From: Tenacibaculum singaporense
GTDB taxonomy: Bacteria; Bacteroidota; Bacteroidia; Flavobacteriales; Flavobacteriaceae
DNA length: 64,000 bases
NCBI RefSeq assembly: GCF_003867015.1
Contig: NZ_CP032548.1
Coordinates: forward strand, 620,001 to 684,000
Direction of reading: 5' to 3'
In this document: piece by piece, positions 8,729-19,900 of the stretch
Numbering within the stretch: position 1 is the first letter of the stretch
Layout of the letters: every line of letters begins with the position of its first letter
Position numbers and translations under genes: made by a program
Notes under the pieces: model-generated
Database searches by the model: none
Seen by the model: only the letters and a program-made list of their open reading frames with translations
What the model was told of the DNA's origin: nothing

Positions 8729-9664
8729 TTAAACAGTCTCTTTTAACTTAAATGAGACTGTTTTTTTATGCTCAATATTTTCAAAGTGGTTTATAAAAAT
8801 GGATTGGTTGTTATAAGCAACTTCGATTAGCCAATAATTCCCCTTAAAATAAGATTTAAGTACTGTTCCTTCTAGTTTTGATGGTTTTTTGGTAATTTCA
8901 AGTAAGTTAGGATATAGTAGTAATGTTTGTTTATTTATGGTGAGTTCGTTTACATCATCAAATAAAGAAGCAACATACTTTTCTTTTGGGTTTTTATATA
9001 AGTTTGTTGGACTGTCATATGCAATGATTTGGTTGTTGCGGATTACCATCATGGTATCAGCAAAAGAAAGTGCATCGTTTCCATCGTGTGTAGCAACAAT
9101 ACAGACAATATTTTTCTTTTTTAAATATGCAAATAATCGTCTTCTTAATGAGTTCTTTTTAAAGTTGTCTATTTGACTGAAAGGTTCGTCTAACAATAAT
9201 AATTCTGGTTCTTTAGCCAACGCTCTTGCAATGGCTACTCTTTGTTGCTGTCCACCACTTAAGTTTTTAACTTTTTCGTTCGCTAATTCGGTCATTTCAA
9301 TAACTTCCAAAAGTTCTTGTGTTCTTTCTTCAGCTTCTTTAGGATAAAATCGTGACAAGAATTTTTTAATATTTTCACTTACAGATGTGAAAGGCATTAA
9401 GTCAAAATCTTGCGCTACATATTTAAAAAATTCCATTCCAGGAACTAAGTGATGTTCGGGACCCAAAATTTGAATATTATTCCAATATAAGTTCCCTTTA
9501 TCAACATCTAGTAAACCATATACAATTTTTAAAAGTGTAGATTTTCCACAACCACTTTCACCCATTACACATAAGTGCTCACCTTTTTGAAGTGTAAAAT
9601 GGATGTTTTCTAAGGTTTTTTCTTTAGATGGATAAGTGAATGAAATATTGTTTACTTGTAGCAT
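8729..9664 (-). CDS. ABC transporter ATP-binding protein
   Basis: A 311-aa ATPase. Walker A GESGCGKST is at residues 36-44, the signature LSGGQQQRVAIARALA near 139, Walker B LLLLDEP near 160, and the switch histidine in VATHDG near 193. After the ATPase domain a region of about 80 aa (EGTVLKSYFKGNYWLIEV) looks like the TOBE-type domain of importer ATPases such as PotA and FbpC. No permease or binding-protein gene is adjacent, so the substrate is unknown. Its last 11 codons contain the hairpin at 8731-8763. Confidence 0.9.
   Translation of the reverse strand: MLQVNNISFTYPSKEKTLENIHFTLQKGEHLCVMGESGCGKSTLLKIVYGLLDVDKGNLYWNNIQILGPEHHLVPGMEFFKYVAQDFDLMPFTSVSENIKKFLSRFYPKEAEERTQELLEVIEMTELANEKVKNLSGGQQQRVAIARALAKEPELLLLDEPFSQIDNFKKNSLRRRLFAYLKKKNIVCIVATHDGNDALSFADTMMVIRNNQIIAYDSPTNLYKNPKEKYVASLFDDVNELTINKQTLLLYPNLLEITKKPSKLEGTVLKSYFKGNYWLIEVAYNNQSIFINHFENIEHKKTVSFKLKETV
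8731..8768 (+). terminator. Plus-strand terminator inside the end of a convergent gene
   Basis: Perfect 10-bp stem AAACAGTCTC (8731-8740) with GAGACTGTTT (8754-8763), followed by TTTTAT on the plus strand. It would stop transcription from the Gre-like gene, yet it lies entirely within the last codons of the ABC ATPase gene on the other strand. Confidence 0.7.
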
Positions 9665-9692
9665 ATCTGCAAAAGTAACTCTTTAGAGAGAA

Positions 9693-9728
9693 ACAAAAAA
9701 CCGATACTCTTTTGTATCGGTTTTGTTT
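9693..9728 (-). terminator. Bidirectional-looking terminator after rimK
   Basis: Perfect 11-bp stem AAAACCGATAC (9697-9707) with GTATCGGTTTT (9714-9724). On the minus strand it is followed by TTGTTT, so it ends the rimK operon. Confidence 0.9.
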
Positions 9729-10600
9729 TAAGCGCTTCTTTCTACGTAACGTATAATACTTTTTGCTATATCTTTTCCAGTGGCTTTTTCAATGCCCTCT
9801 AAACCAGGAGAAGAATTAACTTCTAAAATCAAAGGACCTCTATCAGATTGTAACATATCTACACCAGCAATACCTAACTTCATTGCTTTTACAGCTTTTA
9901 AAGCAGCATTTTCTTCTTCATCAGTTAATTCTATAATTTCTGAAGTTCCTCCCCTGTGTAGGTTGGACCTAAATTCACCTTCTTTTCCTTGACGTTTCAT
10001 AGCACCAACAACAACACCATCTACTACAAAAGCACGAATATCAGCTCCTTTAGCTTCTTTAATATATTCTTGAACAATTACACGAGCTTGTAAACCGTTA
10101 AAAGCTTCTATAACAGATTCTGCAGCTTTTCTGGTTTCGGCTAAAACAACACCAAGGCCTTGTGTTCCTTCTAAAAGTTTAACAATTAGAGGAGCACCAC
10201 CTACTTTTTTTATAATTTCTGAAGTGTCTTTTGAATAATTGGTGAAAACCGTTTTTGGAAGTCCTAAATTTGCTCTCGAAAGTACTTGTAAACTACTTAG
10301 TTTATCTCTAGAGCGTACCAAAGCTTGAGACTCTACAGCAGAAAATACTTTCATCATTTCGAATTGACGTACAACTGCGGTACCATAAAAAGTAACTGAA
10401 GCACCAATACGAGGAATAATAGCGTCAACATCAGTTACAAGTTCATGATTGTATACTATCGCAGGTTTTCTTTTTTCGATAATAAGATCACATTTGGTAT
10501 GGTCTAATACGACCATTTCATGACCTCTTTTTTCGCCTGCTTCTACTAAGCGTTTGGTTGAATATAATTTAGGGTTTCTAGAAAGAACAACAATTTTCAT
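9728..10600 (-). CDS. rimK: RimK-type ATP-grasp glutamate ligase
   Basis: A 290-aa ATP-grasp ligase of the RimK group, whose known reaction adds glutamate residues to the C-terminus of ribosomal protein S6. Seen: the N-terminal pre-ATP-grasp domain ([18 protein letters not shown]), the ATP-binding [14 protein letters not shown] near residue 147, the glycine-rich [12 protein letters not shown], and the metal-binding [19 protein letters not shown]. It follows the retropepsin-like gene by three bases. A second RimK, about as long, is encoded at 62036-62938 in a different operon. Confidence 0.92.
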   Translation of the reverse strand: MKIVVLSRNPKLYSTKRLVEAGEKRGHEMVVLDHTKCDLIIEKRKPAIVYNHELVTDVDAIIPRIGASVTFYGTAVVRQFEMMKVFSAVESQALVRSRDKLSSLQVLSRANLGLPKTVFTNYSKDTSEIIKKVGGAPLIVKLLEGTQGLGVVLAETRKAAESVIEAFNGLQARVIVQEYIKEAKGADIRAFVVDGVVVGAMKRQGKEGEFRSNLHRGGTSEIIELTDEEENAALKAVKAMKLGIAGVDMLQSDRGPLILEVNSSPGLEGIEKATGKDIAKSIIRYVERSA

Positions 10601-10603
10601 TTT

Positions 10604-11017
10604 TTATATTTCTTTTGATGTGATGTTTTTTTGTGAAACGTCCACAATAAATTTTTTATTTAAAAATTTTCTACCAATTAATACTGGATAATTCATTTTA
10701 CCTCTATCTGATAACGATAGCTTTATTTTGTATTTTTTACCATAAAAAATAGCGGATGTAGAAACAACATACCTTTTTTGTTTCTTTCCGTTTGAACTTC
10801 TTATGCTTTTTACTTTATACTTTGTTGTTTGGAGCAATTTATTATTATACTTTTCTGTTTTAGGACAGAGTAATATAAACTCTAATACTCCGTCTTTTTC
10901 TTCAATATGCTTACAATGTATTGCAGAAGTATAGGCTCCTGTATCAATTTTTACAGGTAAATCTTCTATTTCCCAGTTTAAAAAGGATATTTTTTCAATC
11001 CTTCCAATTAGTCTCAT
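10604..11017 (-). CDS. RimB-like retropepsin-type protease
   Basis: A 137-aa protein of the ATP-dependent zinc protease family (PF05618, COG4067). The key motif KIDTGAYTSAIHC at residues 24-36 has the D-T-G of retroviral-type aspartic proteases, and VLIGRKFLNKKFIVDV near the end is the second conserved block. In other bacteria a member of this family (RimB) works with RimK and removes the added glutamates; the direct linkage to rimK here suggests the same. Despite the family name, the motif looks aspartic, not zinc-based. Confidence 0.85.
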   Translation of the reverse strand: MRLIGRIEKISFLNWEIEDLPVKIDTGAYTSAIHCKHIEEKDGVLEFILLCPKTEKYNNKLLQTTKYKVKSIRSSNGKKQKRYVVSTSAIFYGKKYKIKLSLSDRGKMNYPVLIGRKFLNKKFIVDVSQKNITSKEI

Positions 11018-11093
11018 TCTATTAAAAATTAAGGAGGGCGAATTACTTACTATTTTTTGGAATATACAAAACTTGTTGTTAATTTTTGGAAAA

Positions 11094-11122
11094 CAAAAAA
11101 CCAGTGTATATACACTGGTTTA
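11094..11122 (-). terminator. Terminator for the M13 peptidase gene
   Basis: The 22 bases 11099-11120 are a perfect palindrome built on CCAGTGTATATACACTGG. On the minus strand they are followed by TTTTGTTTTCC. Confidence 0.85.
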
Positions 11123-11146
11123 AAGGTACTTATTTTTTAATTGAAT

Positions 11147-13225
11147 TTACCAAATTCTTACACGATCTTCTGGCTTTAAGTACATTTTGTCTCCTTCTTT
11201 AACATCAAATGCTTCATAAAAAGCATCTACGTTTTTAAGAGGCATATAAGCTCTGTACATTCCAGGAGCATGCGTATCTGTCATGATACGGTTTTTTAAT
11301 GCTTCATCACGCATTTTAGTTCTCCAAATAGTTCCCCAAGAAAGGAAGAAACGTTGTTCAGGAGTAAATCCGTCAATTTTTTCTGGACGACCATTCTTTT
11401 CTAAGAAAATTTGCAATCCTTCATAAGCAGCTTGTACACCACCTAAATCACCAATATTTTCACCTAAAGTAAACTCACCATTTAAGTTCATACTATCAAT
11501 AGCAACAATATCACTAAATTGCTTTATTAATTTACTTCCTGCTTCTTTGAACTTTTCAGCATCTTCTTCTGTCCACCAATTTTTTAAGTTTCCATCACCA
11601 TCAAAACGAGCACCAGAATCATCAAAACTATGAGAGATTTCGTGACCAATAACTGCTCCAATTCCTCCATAATTTACAGCTTCATCAGCTTTGTAGTTAT
11701 AGAAAGGAGGTTGTAAAATAGCTGCTGGGAATACGATTTCATTGTTTACAGGATTAAAATAAGCGTTAACAGTTTGAGGAGACATTCCCCATTCAGTTCT
11801 ATCTACTTCTTTACCTAATTTAGCCATATCTTTTTCAAAGTTCCACTTGCGAACATTAACAGCGTTGTCAAAATATGTACCTCCCTCATCTAATCCTTTA
11901 ACAAGTAAAGTTGAGTAGTCTTTCCATTTATCAGGATATGCAATTTTAACAGTTAATTTGTGTAATTTCTCTAAAGCTTTTTCTTTAGTTTCAGCACTCA
12001 TCCAAGGTAGTTGCGCAATACGTTTTTCAAAACCTAACATTACGTTATCAATCATTTCCTTAGCTTTTTGCTTCGCTTCAGGTGGAAACTTTTCATCTAC
12101 ATATAACTTACCTAAAGCTTCGCCAATAGCGCCATTTAAATTAGCTAAAGCACGTTCGTCTCTTGGACGTTGTTGTTTAGCTCCACGCATTTCTTTACTG
12201 TAGAATTCCCAGTTAGCTTTTTCTAAATCAGTAGATAATAAACCTAATGAGTTGTTGATAGCATTCCAACGTAATGATAATTTAACAGTTTCAATAGGAC
12301 TATTTTTAAGTACTTCATTCATTGCTTTGAAATACCCTGGATCTGTAACAATAACTTTATCGATACTATCTACTCCAATACCTTTTAAATGAGCTTCCCA
12401 ATCAATTACAGGAGCCAATTCAGCTAATTCAGCAAGAGTCATTGGGTTGTAAATTTTACGTGTATCTCTACGCTCTTCTTTTGTCATTCTAGGTTCAGCT
12501 AAACTCTTTTCGAAAGCAACAATAGTTGCTGCATTCTTTTTAGCTGTAGCTTCATCATCACCAAATTCTTGTAACATTTTAGCTACAAACACCTCATATT
12601 TTTCAAGCTTGTCTTTTACCTTTTCATCTACGTAGTAATCTCTTGATAAACCAAGTCCGCCAGCTCCCATGTAACCCGCATTCATACTACTGTTCTTAAG
12701 GTCGTTAAACACTCCAAAACCATAAAAACCAGCACCCCCATAAGGAGCCATATTGGTAATGAAAGTTTGTACGTCGTTTAAGTCTTTAATTTCTTCAATT
12801 TTTTGAAGAAAAGGTTGTACAGGTGCTTTACCTGCTTTATTTCTAGCTACGGTATCCATGATGGTTTCGTAGTAGTTTACCGCTTTTTCTTGATCAGAAT
12901 CTATTTCGTTTCCTTCAGCATCTTTTATTTTTGGGAAGTTACCTTCTTCAATAGCCTTGTTTAAGATAGCTAATACATCTTTGGTAGTGGTTTTTCTCAA
13001 CTGATTAAATCCTCCCCAAGAAGTTTCATCAGCAGGAATTTCAGTGTTATCAATCCAAGAACCGTTAACATATCTAAAGAAATCATCGGTAGGTTTAACC
13101 GAAGTATCCATATTTTCTAAAACAATTGCCTGTACTTTTTCTTCAGGCTTTTTGTCTGTTTTACACGCAATAACTCCTAAAGAAGCAACGGCAGTAGTAA
13201 ACAGCATTTTGTGAATGGTTTTCAT
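11147..13225 (-). CDS. M13-family metallopeptidase lipoprotein (PepO-like)
   Basis: The start at 13225 (MKTIHKMLF) gives a 692-aa lipoprotein with lipobox LGVIAC; an upstream in-frame ATG at 13261 would add a non-signal leader. It is a neprilysin-type (M13) zinc peptidase. The zinc motif HEISH is in IGHEISHSFDDSGARFD about residue 525, the third ligand is in ENIGDLGG, and the substrate-binding NAYFNP motif precedes them. It would cleave short peptides at the cell surface or in the periplasm. The prolyl oligopeptidase gene lies just upstream on the same strand, so both may serve peptide nutrition. Confidence 0.92.
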   Translation of the reverse strand: MKTIHKMLFTTAVASLGVIACKTDKKPEEKVQAIVLENMDTSVKPTDDFFRYVNGSWIDNTEIPADETSWGGFNQLRKTTTKDVLAILNKAIEEGNFPKIKDAEGNEIDSDQEKAVNYYETIMDTVARNKAGKAPVQPFLQKIEEIKDLNDVQTFITNMAPYGGAGFYGFGVFNDLKNSSMNAGYMGAGGLGLSRDYYVDEKVKDKLEKYEVFVAKMLQEFGDDEATAKKNAATIVAFEKSLAEPRMTKEERRDTRKIYNPMTLAELAELAPVIDWEAHLKGIGVDSIDKVIVTDPGYFKAMNEVLKNSPIETVKLSLRWNAINNSLGLLSTDLEKANWEFYSKEMRGAKQQRPRDERALANLNGAIGEALGKLYVDEKFPPEAKQKAKEMIDNVMLGFEKRIAQLPWMSAETKEKALEKLHKLTVKIAYPDKWKDYSTLLVKGLDEGGTYFDNAVNVRKWNFEKDMAKLGKEVDRTEWGMSPQTVNAYFNPVNNEIVFPAAILQPPFYNYKADEAVNYGGIGAVIGHEISHSFDDSGARFDGDGNLKNWWTEEDAEKFKEAGSKLIKQFSDIVAIDSMNLNGEFTLGENIGDLGGVQAAYEGLQIFLEKNGRPEKIDGFTPEQRFFLSWGTIWRTKMRDEALKNRIMTDTHAPGMYRAYMPLKNVDAFYEAFDVKEGDKMYLKPEDRVRIW

Positions 13226-13262
13226 TTTTAATGTTTTTTGAATGAATCTTAATTTTAACAAA

Positions 13263-13289
13263 CTACCTCGAGATTTTGTCCCGAGGTAG
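13263..13289 (-). terminator. Hairpin after the prolyl oligopeptidase gene
   Basis: Eight-bp stem CTACCTCG (13263-13270) with CGAGGTAG (13282-13289). The minus-strand tail is only TTTGTTAAAATT, so it is a weak terminator or a partial barrier between the two peptidase genes. Confidence 0.5.
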
Positions 13290-13336
13290 TAAATTTACTC
13301 TAATAAGAGTCTGTTTTTATAAAAATGTTACAGTTT

Positions 13337-15496
13337 TTAACTTTTTATTTTCGATTTAGGAGCGTTTGGTAATGTTTCAAATCCCATGTTAAATAAAGTA
13401 AATCCAAAAATATCAGCATACTGTTCAATAGTTTTTGCTACAGGAGTTCCTGCTCCATGACCCGCATTGGTTTCAATTCTAATTAATACAGGGTTGTCTC
13501 CTTGTTGTTTCTCTTGTAATTCAGCAGCAAACTTAAAACTGTGAGCTGGTACTACACGATCGTCATGGTCTCCTGTGGTTACCATAGTTGCAGGATATTG
13601 AGTACCTTCTTTTACATTGTGTACTGGTGAATATCCTTTTAAGTATTCAAACATTTCTTTGCTTTGTTCAGAAGTTCCGTAGTCATACGCCCAACCAGCC
13701 CCAGCTGTAAATGTGTGGTAACGTAGCATATCTAATACGCCTACAGCAGGTAAAGCTACCTTCATTAAATCAGGACGTTGTGTCATCGTAGCTCCTACTA
13801 ATAAACCTCCGTTTGATCCTCCTCTAATTGCTAAATAATCAGAAGAAGTGTAGTTGTTGCTGATTAAATATTCGGCAGCAGCAATAAAATCGTCAAATAC
13901 ATTTTGCTTTTTTAACTGCGTACCAGCATTGTGCCATTTTTTACCATACTCTCCACCACCACGTAAGTTAGGTACAGCATATACACCACCTTGTTCCATC
14001 CAAACTGCATTGGCAATACTAAAACTTGGAGTTAAGCTTACATTGAACCCACCATAACCATATAAAATAGTAGGATTTTTACCGTTTAACTCTAATCCTT
14101 TTTTATAGGTAATAATCATAGGAACTTTTGTTCCATCTTTTGAAGTATAAAATACTTGCTTACTTTCATAGTCATCTGCGTTGAATGAAATAGCGGGTTT
14201 CCAGTATAGTTCATAAGTTCCATCTTCTGGGTTGAATTTATATGAAGAACTTGGAGTATTGTAGTTGGTAAAAGAGAAGTATAATTCTTTTGCATCTGCT
14301 TTTCCTCCAAAACCACCTGCAGAACCTACACCTGGTAATTTTACTTCACGGATTAATTTTCCGTCAAAATCGTATTGTACTACTTTAGAAACAGCATCTA
14401 CCATATATTTTGCAAAGAAGTATCCAGCTCCTGTTGATGGAGATAATACGTTTTCAGTTTCAGGAATAAAATCTACCCAGTTTTCTGGAGTTGGGTTTGC
14501 AGCATCCACAGTAACAATTTTCTTGTTAGGAGCATTTAAGTTGGTTACTAAGTACAACTTACTTCCTTTACTATCAATTACATCAGTATCGCTATCAAAA
14601 TTGTCAATGATAGGTGTTAATTTGCTATTAGGATCTGTTAAATCCTTAATAAACAACTTGTTTCCTGATGTTGAGGTTGAAGCAGACACAAATAAGTATT
14701 TGTTATCCTCTGTTAAATACCCACCAACATAACGGTGTTTTTCTTCTGGAGTAGCTCCAAAAATAACTTCATCAGAACTTTGAGGAGTTCCTAATTTATG
14801 GAAGTATAATTTATGTTGATCTGTCTTAGCAGATAATTCACTTCCTTTAGGTTTGTCATAACTAGAATAGTAAAAACCTTCGTTTCCTTTCCAAGCTATT
14901 CCAGAGAATTTTACATCTACTAAAGTATCTTCTTTAATTTCTTTGGTTTCAGCGTCCATTATAATAACCTTTCTCCAATCACTTCCTCCTTCTGAAATAG
15001 TGTACGCTACAGTTTTTCCATCTTTGGTAAAACTTACTGAACCTAATGATGTAGTTCCATCTTCAGCAAATGTATTAGGGTCTAAGAAAACTTCTTCTTT
15101 ACCTTCTTTATCTTTTCTATATAAAACATATTGGTTTTGTAATCCGTTATTTTTATAAAAATAGGTGTAGTCACCTTCTTTAAATGGAGTTCCTACTTTT
15201 TCGTAGTTCCATAATTCTGATAAACGGTCTTTTAATTGTTCACGATATGGAATTTTATCTAAGTAATCGAAAGTTACTTCGTTTTCAGCTTTTACCCAAG
15301 CTTCAGTTTCAGTACTTCTATCATCTTCTAACCAACGATAGTTATCGGTTACTTTAGTTCCAAAATATTCATCTACAACAGGTTTTTTAGTTGTTTCTGG
15401 ATAATTCACACTAATATTTTTTTTAGGTTGCTTTTCTTCTTTACAAGAAACTAAAATTGTTCCTGCACAAATAATGGGAAGAAGGATTTTTTTCAT
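13337..15496 (-). CDS. Prolyl oligopeptidase (S9A), lipoprotein
   Basis: The start at 15496 ([18 protein letters not shown]) gives a 719-aa protein with a clear lipobox; the longer frame adds a hydrophobic stretch inside the promoter region. The N-terminal two thirds form the seven-bladed propeller. The C-terminal hydrolase has the nucleophile in RGGSNGGLL (about residue 560), the acid in GDHDDRVVP and the histidine in NAGHGAGTP. It cleaves short peptides after proline. Family enzymes are often periplasmic in this phylum, in line with the lipoprotein signal. Confidence 0.95.
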   Translation of the reverse strand: MKKILLPIICAGTILVSCKEEKQPKKNISVNYPETTKKPVVDEYFGTKVTDNYRWLEDDRSTETEAWVKAENEVTFDYLDKIPYREQLKDRLSELWNYEKVGTPFKEGDYTYFYKNNGLQNQYVLYRKDKEGKEEVFLDPNTFAEDGTTSLGSVSFTKDGKTVAYTISEGGSDWRKVIIMDAETKEIKEDTLVDVKFSGIAWKGNEGFYYSSYDKPKGSELSAKTDQHKLYFHKLGTPQSSDEVIFGATPEEKHRYVGGYLTEDNKYLFVSASTSTSGNKLFIKDLTDPNSKLTPIIDNFDSDTDVIDSKGSKLYLVTNLNAPNKKIVTVDAANPTPENWVDFIPETENVLSPSTGAGYFFAKYMVDAVSKVVQYDFDGKLIREVKLPGVGSAGGFGGKADAKELYFSFTNYNTPSSSYKFNPEDGTYELYWKPAISFNADDYESKQVFYTSKDGTKVPMIITYKKGLELNGKNPTILYGYGGFNVSLTPSFSIANAVWMEQGGVYAVPNLRGGGEYGKKWHNAGTQLKKQNVFDDFIAAAEYLISNNYTSSDYLAIRGGSNGGLLVGATMTQRPDLMKVALPAVGVLDMLRYHTFTAGAGWAYDYGTSEQSKEMFEYLKGYSPVHNVKEGTQYPATMVTTGDHDDRVVPAHSFKFAAELQEKQQGDNPVLIRIETNAGHGAGTPVAKTIEQYADIFGFTLFNMGFETLPNAPKSKIKS

Positions 15497-15637
15497 GATT
15501 AAAAAATTGGTTAATTCGACCAAATTTAGAAGAAAAACACTCATAGTCATTTATTTTAAGATGATTTTAACAAAAACACCCTTGTAAATCTATTGAAATA
15601 AAAACGACTACCTTTACATAATTATAATATAATAAGC

Positions 15638-15997
15638 ATGACTGAAAATTTAAACAAAGAAGCTTTTTTAAAAAAGGTTTTTAACTATGAAGAAAATAAA
15701 GAATGGAAGTTTGAAGGAGAATTACCTGCAATAATTGATTTTTATGCTGATTGGTGTGGTCCATGTAAAGCATTAGCTCCTGTTTTGGAAGAATTAAGTG
15801 CAGAGTATGAAGGGAAAGTTCATATTTATAAAATAGATACAGAAGCAGAACAAGAATTAGCTGCTGCTTTTGGAATAAGAAGCATTCCTTCTATGTTATT
15901 TTGTCCTGCTAACGATGAACCTCAAATGGCACATGGAGCATTACCAAAAAAACAAATTGAACAAATAATAGAGGACGTTTTAAAGGTTAAAAAGTAA
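15638..15997 (+). CDS. trxA: Thioredoxin
   Basis: A 119-aa thioredoxin with active site WCGPCK (Cys40 and Cys43) and the cis-proline loop IRSIPSML. Compared with E. coli TrxA it has a longer N-terminus (about 20 residues, NLNKEAFLKKVFNYEEN) that is common in Bacteroidota. There is no signal peptide, so it is cytoplasmic. It lies upstream of nrdB-nrdA and would be a natural electron donor for that ribonucleotide reductase, although a terminator and about 300 bases separate them. Confidence 0.95.
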   Translation: MTENLNKEAFLKKVFNYEENKEWKFEGELPAIIDFYADWCGPCKALAPVLEELSAEYEGKVHIYKIDTEAEQELAAAFGIRSIPSMLFCPANDEPQMAHGALPKKQIEQIIEDVLKVKK

Positions 15998-16021
15998 CCT
16001 AAAAAAGAAGAATATAAAGGT

Positions 16022-16056
16022 TTAAAAAGTGGCGCAAAATGTGTCACTTTTTTTAT
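16022..16056 (+). terminator. Rho-independent terminator after trxA
   Basis: Stem AAAAAGTG (16024-16031) with CACTTTTT (16045-16052), extended inward by GCGC/GTGT pairing with G-U pairs, then T-rich sequence. Confidence 0.85.
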
Positions 16057-16301
16057 GTTGAAACATAAAATAAGAAACTCAGTGAGTATCACTTATCAAG
16101 CGTTTTTTTTAATTTTAAATCATTGATTTTTAAGTTTTTGCAAAAGCTTAAAAAAGTTGTAAATTGAAGATAAAAAAGTAATTTGTTAAAAACTTCAAGG
16201 GATTTGTGAATAAGTATAGCTTTCAAAATTTAGCAATTTTTCCAATCTTTGTTTCTATACTCAGGGAATAAAAATAACACACTAAAAAGAGCTTAAAAAG
16301 C
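16057..16301 (+). promoter_or_regulatory. AT-rich upstream region of nrdB
   Basis: Together with the trxA terminator this is a 304-base gap with no open frame worth calling. It is very AT-rich, with several A or T tracts, and must hold the nrdB promoter. I cannot place the promoter boxes with confidence and do not see a clear NrdR box. Confidence 0.4.
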
Positions 16302-17273
16302 ATGGCATCGATTGAACCAATTTTACAAGAAAACAAAGACAGATTTGTAATTTTTCCAATTCAACATAACGACTTATGGGAATGGTATAAAAAGCAACAA
16401 GCTTGTTTTTGGACTGCTGAAGAAATTGATTTACATTCAGACTTAACAGATTGGAATTCTAAGTTAACAGACGATGAACGTTACTTTATTAAGCATGTTT
16501 TAGCATTTTTTGCCGCATCTGATGGAATTGTAAATGAAAATTTAGCAGAAAACTTTGTAAACGAAGTTCAATACTCAGAAGCTAAATTCTTTTATGGTTT
16601 CCAAATAATGATGGAGAATATTCATTCTGAAACGTATTCGTTATTAATTGACACATATATCAAGGATGAAGAAGAGAAAGATAGGTTATTCAAGGCAATT
16701 GAAGTTTTTCCTGCCATTAAAAAGAAGGCAGATTGGGCTTTAAAATGGATTGAATCTGATTCGTTTGCTGAGCGTTTAATTGCTTTTGCAGCGGTTGAAG
16801 GAATTTTCTTCTCAGGATCTTTCTGTTCTATTTTCTGGTTAAAGAAACGTGGATTATTACCTGGATTAACATTCTCGAACGAGTTAATTTCTCGTGATGA
16901 AGGAATGCACTGTGATTTTGCTGTACACTTACACAACAATCACTTAGTAAATAAAGTACCAAAAGAAAGAATTAGAGATATTATAATTTCAGCTTTAGAT
17001 ATTGAAAGAGAATTTATAACGGAGTCTTTACCTGTGAGTTTAATAGGTATGAATGCAACGTTAATGACACAATATTTAGAGTATGTTACCGATAGACTAC
17101 TTTTAGAGTTCGGATGCGAAAAAGAATATGAGTCTACCAATCCATTTGATTTCATGGAAATGATTTCTTTGGAAGGAAAAACTAACTTTTTTGAAAAGAG
17201 AGTATCAGAGTACCAAAAAGCCGGAGTAAAATCTGGAGGTACAGGAAGCATCAGCTTTGATGCAGATTTTTAG
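16302..17273 (+). CDS. nrdB: Ribonucleotide reductase class Ia, small subunit
   Basis: A 323-aa R2 subunit. Metal ligands and the radical tyrosine are in the block [19 protein letters not shown] (Glu105, His108 and, by comparison with known R2 proteins, Tyr112). Other family blocks are [30 protein letters not shown] and [11 protein letters not shown]. These closely follow the eukaryote-like class Ia pattern. With NrdA it makes dNTPs. The C-terminus (GSISFDADF) is the flexible tail that docks on the large subunit. Confidence 0.97.
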   Translation: MASIEPILQENKDRFVIFPIQHNDLWEWYKKQQACFWTAEEIDLHSDLTDWNSKLTDDERYFIKHVLAFFAASDGIVNENLAENFVNEVQYSEAKFFYGFQIMMENIHSETYSLLIDTYIKDEEEKDRLFKAIEVFPAIKKKADWALKWIESDSFAERLIAFAAVEGIFFSGSFCSIFWLKKRGLLPGLTFSNELISRDEGMHCDFAVHLHNNHLVNKVPKERIRDIIISALDIEREFITESLPVSLIGMNATLMTQYLEYVTDRLLLEFGCEKEYESTNPFDFMEMISLEGKTNFFEKRVSEYQKAGVKSGGTGSISFDADF

Positions 17274-17448
17274 GAACCAATAAGCTGCTATTTCCCCTAC
17301 ATGCAGTATTTACTCAGTTACAGCACTTTTTACAGTGCTTTAGCGTTATAATCGTTTCAAAAGAAACAAACTAGTATTAACATTTTACATGTTGTCGTAA
17401 ACAACTATGTTTTGACGACGCTATTAACCAACAAAAACCAATATCAAT
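17274..17448 (+). other. nrdB-nrdA spacer with hairpins
   Basis: The 175-base spacer can form AGCACT/AGTGCT (17322-17338 region, followed by TTTAG), GTTTC/GAAAC around 17354-17369, and GTCGT/ACGAC near 17393-17420. The first could attenuate transcription between the two subunit genes. No open reading frame is credible here. Confidence 0.4.
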
Positions 17449-19836
17449 ATGTATGTAGTAAAAAGAGACGGCAGAAAAGAGCCTGTGATGTTCGATAAAA
17501 TCACAGCAAGGGTTAGAAAAATGTGTTATGGATTAAACAATATCGTTGATCCAGTAAAAGTAGCAATGCGTGTTATTGAAGGACTGTATGATGGGGTAAC
17601 TACTTCTGAATTAGATAATTTAGCAGCAGAAATTGCTGCGACAATGACAACTGCTCATCCTGATTATGCGAAATTAGCAGCGAGAATTGCCGTATCTAAC
17701 TTACATAAGAATACCAAAAAATCGTTTTCGGAAACAATGACTGATTTGTACGAATACATCAATCCACGTACAGGAAATAAAGCTCCTTTACTAGCGGATG
17801 ATGTGTATAAAATCATCATGGATAATGCTGATAAATTAGATTCAACAATTATCTACAGTCGTGATTTTAACTACGATTATTTTGGTTTTAAAACATTAGA
17901 ACGTTCTTATTTATTAAAGTTAAACGGAAACATTGTTGAACGTCCGCAACAAATGTTAATGCGCGTTGCTATAGGTATTCACAAAGAAGATATTGATGAG
18001 GCAATTGCTACATACGAATTGATGAGTAAAAAATATTTTACCCATGCAACACCAACATTATTCAATTCAGGTACGCCAAAACCACAAATGTCATCTTGTT
18101 TCTTGCTACAAATGCAAGACGATAGTATTGATGGAATTTATGATACTTTAAAACAGACGGCTAAAATTTCACAATCTGCAGGAGGTATAGGTTTATCTAT
18201 CCACAATATCCGTGCTACGGGAAGTTATATTGCAGGTACTAACGGAACATCAAATGGAATTGTACCTATGTTACGTGTATTTAACGATACAGCACGTTAT
18301 GTAGATCAAGGAGGAGGAAAACGTAAAGGTTCTTTTGCAATGTATTTAGAGCCTTGGCATGCAGATATTTTTGACTTTTTAGACTTAAAGAAAAACCACG
18401 GTAAAGAAGAAATGCGTGCGCGTGATCTATTCTATGCAATGTGGATTTCAGATTTATTCATGAAACGTGTACAAGAAGATGCTGATTGGACGTTAATGTG
18501 TCCACACGAGTGTCCTCATTTATACGATACTTATGGTGAAGAGTTTGAGCGGTTGTATACAAGTTATGAAGCTGCTGGGAAAGGAAGAAAAACTATTAAA
18601 GCACGTGATTTATGGGAAAAAATCTTAGAATCACAAATAGAAACAGGTACTCCGTACATGTTGTATAAAGATGCAGCAAACCGTAAGTCAAACCAAAAGA
18701 ATTTAGGAACGATTCGTTCTTCAAATTTATGTACTGAGATTATGGAGTATACTGCAGAAGATGAAGTAGCAGTATGTAACTTAGCATCAATAGCAATACC
18801 AATGTTTGTTGCAGAAGATGAAAACGGAAATAAGTTCTTCGATCATCAAAAGTTATTTAAAGTAACGAAAAAAGTAATCCGTAATTTAGATACAGTAATT
18901 GATCGTAACTATTATCCTGTAAAAGAAGCAGAGAACTCTAATTTCCGTCACCGTCCAGTAGGATTAGGAATTCAAGGATTAGCAGATGCTTTCATCATGT
19001 TACGTTTACCGTTTACTTCAGAAGAAGCGAAGAAGCTTAACCAAGAAATTTTTGAGACATTATATTTTGCAGCTGTAACCTCATCAATGGAAGTTGCTAA
19101 GGCAAAAGGAGCCTATTCTACTTTTAAAGGTTCACCAATGTCAGAAGGAGAATTCCAACACAATATGTGGGGAATTAAAGATGAAGAATTGAGTGGCCGT
19201 TGGGATTGGGAAAAATTACGTAAAAATGTAAAAAAACACGGAGTTCGTAACTCACTATTAGTAGCACCAATGCCTACAGCATCTACTTCTCAAATTTTAG
19301 GAAATAACGAAGCGTTTGAGCCTTACACATCTAACATTTATACACGTAGAGTACTGTCTGGAGAGTTTATTGTAGTAAATAAACACTTATTGGAAGATTT
19401 AGTAGAATTAGGTTTATGGGACAACAATATGAAAGAAGATATTATGCGTGCAAACGGATCTATCCAACATATTGACATAATTCCGCAAGAACTAAAAGAT
19501 TTATACAAAACAGTTTGGGAAATGAGTATGAAAGATATTATTGATATGGCGCGCCATAGAGGATATTTTATCGATCAATCTCAATCGTTAAACTTATTTA
19601 TGAAAGATCCTGACTATGCGAAGTTAACTTCTATGCACTTCTACGCATGGAAATCTGGATTAAAAACAGGAATGTACTATTTACGTACCAAATCTGCTGT
19701 AAATGCGAAGCAGTTTACGTTAAATGTAGAAAAGAAAGAAGAAGATAAGCCAATGAGTCCAGAAGAGTTTAAGGCTATGGTTGAAGCTTCTAAAAATGCA
19801 GAAGGTCCAGACGATTGTTTAATGTGTGGATCTTAA
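17449..19836 (+). CDS. nrdA: Ribonucleotide reductase class Ia, large subunit
   Basis: A 795-aa R1 subunit. Residues 1-90 ([20 protein letters not shown]) are an ATP-cone allosteric domain. Seen: the [20 protein letters not shown] block with an active-site cysteine, SNLCTEI with the radical cysteine region (N/C/E triad), [15 protein letters not shown], and the C-terminal CLMCGS pair that relays electrons from thioredoxin. Length and motifs are complete. It is in the same direction as nrdB and dgt. Confidence 0.97.
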   Translation: MYVVKRDGRKEPVMFDKITARVRKMCYGLNNIVDPVKVAMRVIEGLYDGVTTSELDNLAAEIAATMTTAHPDYAKLAARIAVSNLHKNTKKSFSETMTDLYEYINPRTGNKAPLLADDVYKIIMDNADKLDSTIIYSRDFNYDYFGFKTLERSYLLKLNGNIVERPQQMLMRVAIGIHKEDIDEAIATYELMSKKYFTHATPTLFNSGTPKPQMSSCFLLQMQDDSIDGIYDTLKQTAKISQSAGGIGLSIHNIRATGSYIAGTNGTSNGIVPMLRVFNDTARYVDQGGGKRKGSFAMYLEPWHADIFDFLDLKKNHGKEEMRARDLFYAMWISDLFMKRVQEDADWTLMCPHECPHLYDTYGEEFERLYTSYEAAGKGRKTIKARDLWEKILESQIETGTPYMLYKDAANRKSNQKNLGTIRSSNLCTEIMEYTAEDEVAVCNLASIAIPMFVAEDENGNKFFDHQKLFKVTKKVIRNLDTVIDRNYYPVKEAENSNFRHRPVGLGIQGLADAFIMLRLPFTSEEAKKLNQEIFETLYFAAVTSSMEVAKAKGAYSTFKGSPMSEGEFQHNMWGIKDEELSGRWDWEKLRKNVKKHGVRNSLLVAPMPTASTSQILGNNEAFEPYTSNIYTRRVLSGEFIVVNKHLLEDLVELGLWDNNMKEDIMRANGSIQHIDIIPQELKDLYKTVWEMSMKDIIDMARHRGYFIDQSQSLNLFMKDPDYAKLTSMHFYAWKSGLKTGMYYLRTKSAVNAKQFTLNVEKKEEDKPMSPEEFKAMVEASKNAEGPDDCLMCGS

Positions 19837-19867
19837 GAATTAGTTTTAATTATTCATTAAAGATTGC

Positions 19868-19884
19868 TGAGCGTAGTCGAAGCA
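19868..19884. repeat. Short interspersed repeat (half-site)
   Basis: TGAGCGTAGTCGAAGCA resembles one arm of the intergenic inverted repeats built on gcgTAGTCGA that I associate with flavobacterial genomes. Only one arm is seen here. Confidence 0.4.
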
Positions 19885-19900
19885 AAATTAAAAGTGATAA

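Noticed and set aside
14265..14732. 155-codon open frame on the plus strand
   Set aside because: Lies entirely antisense within the prolyl oligopeptidase gene, whose motifs and length are complete.
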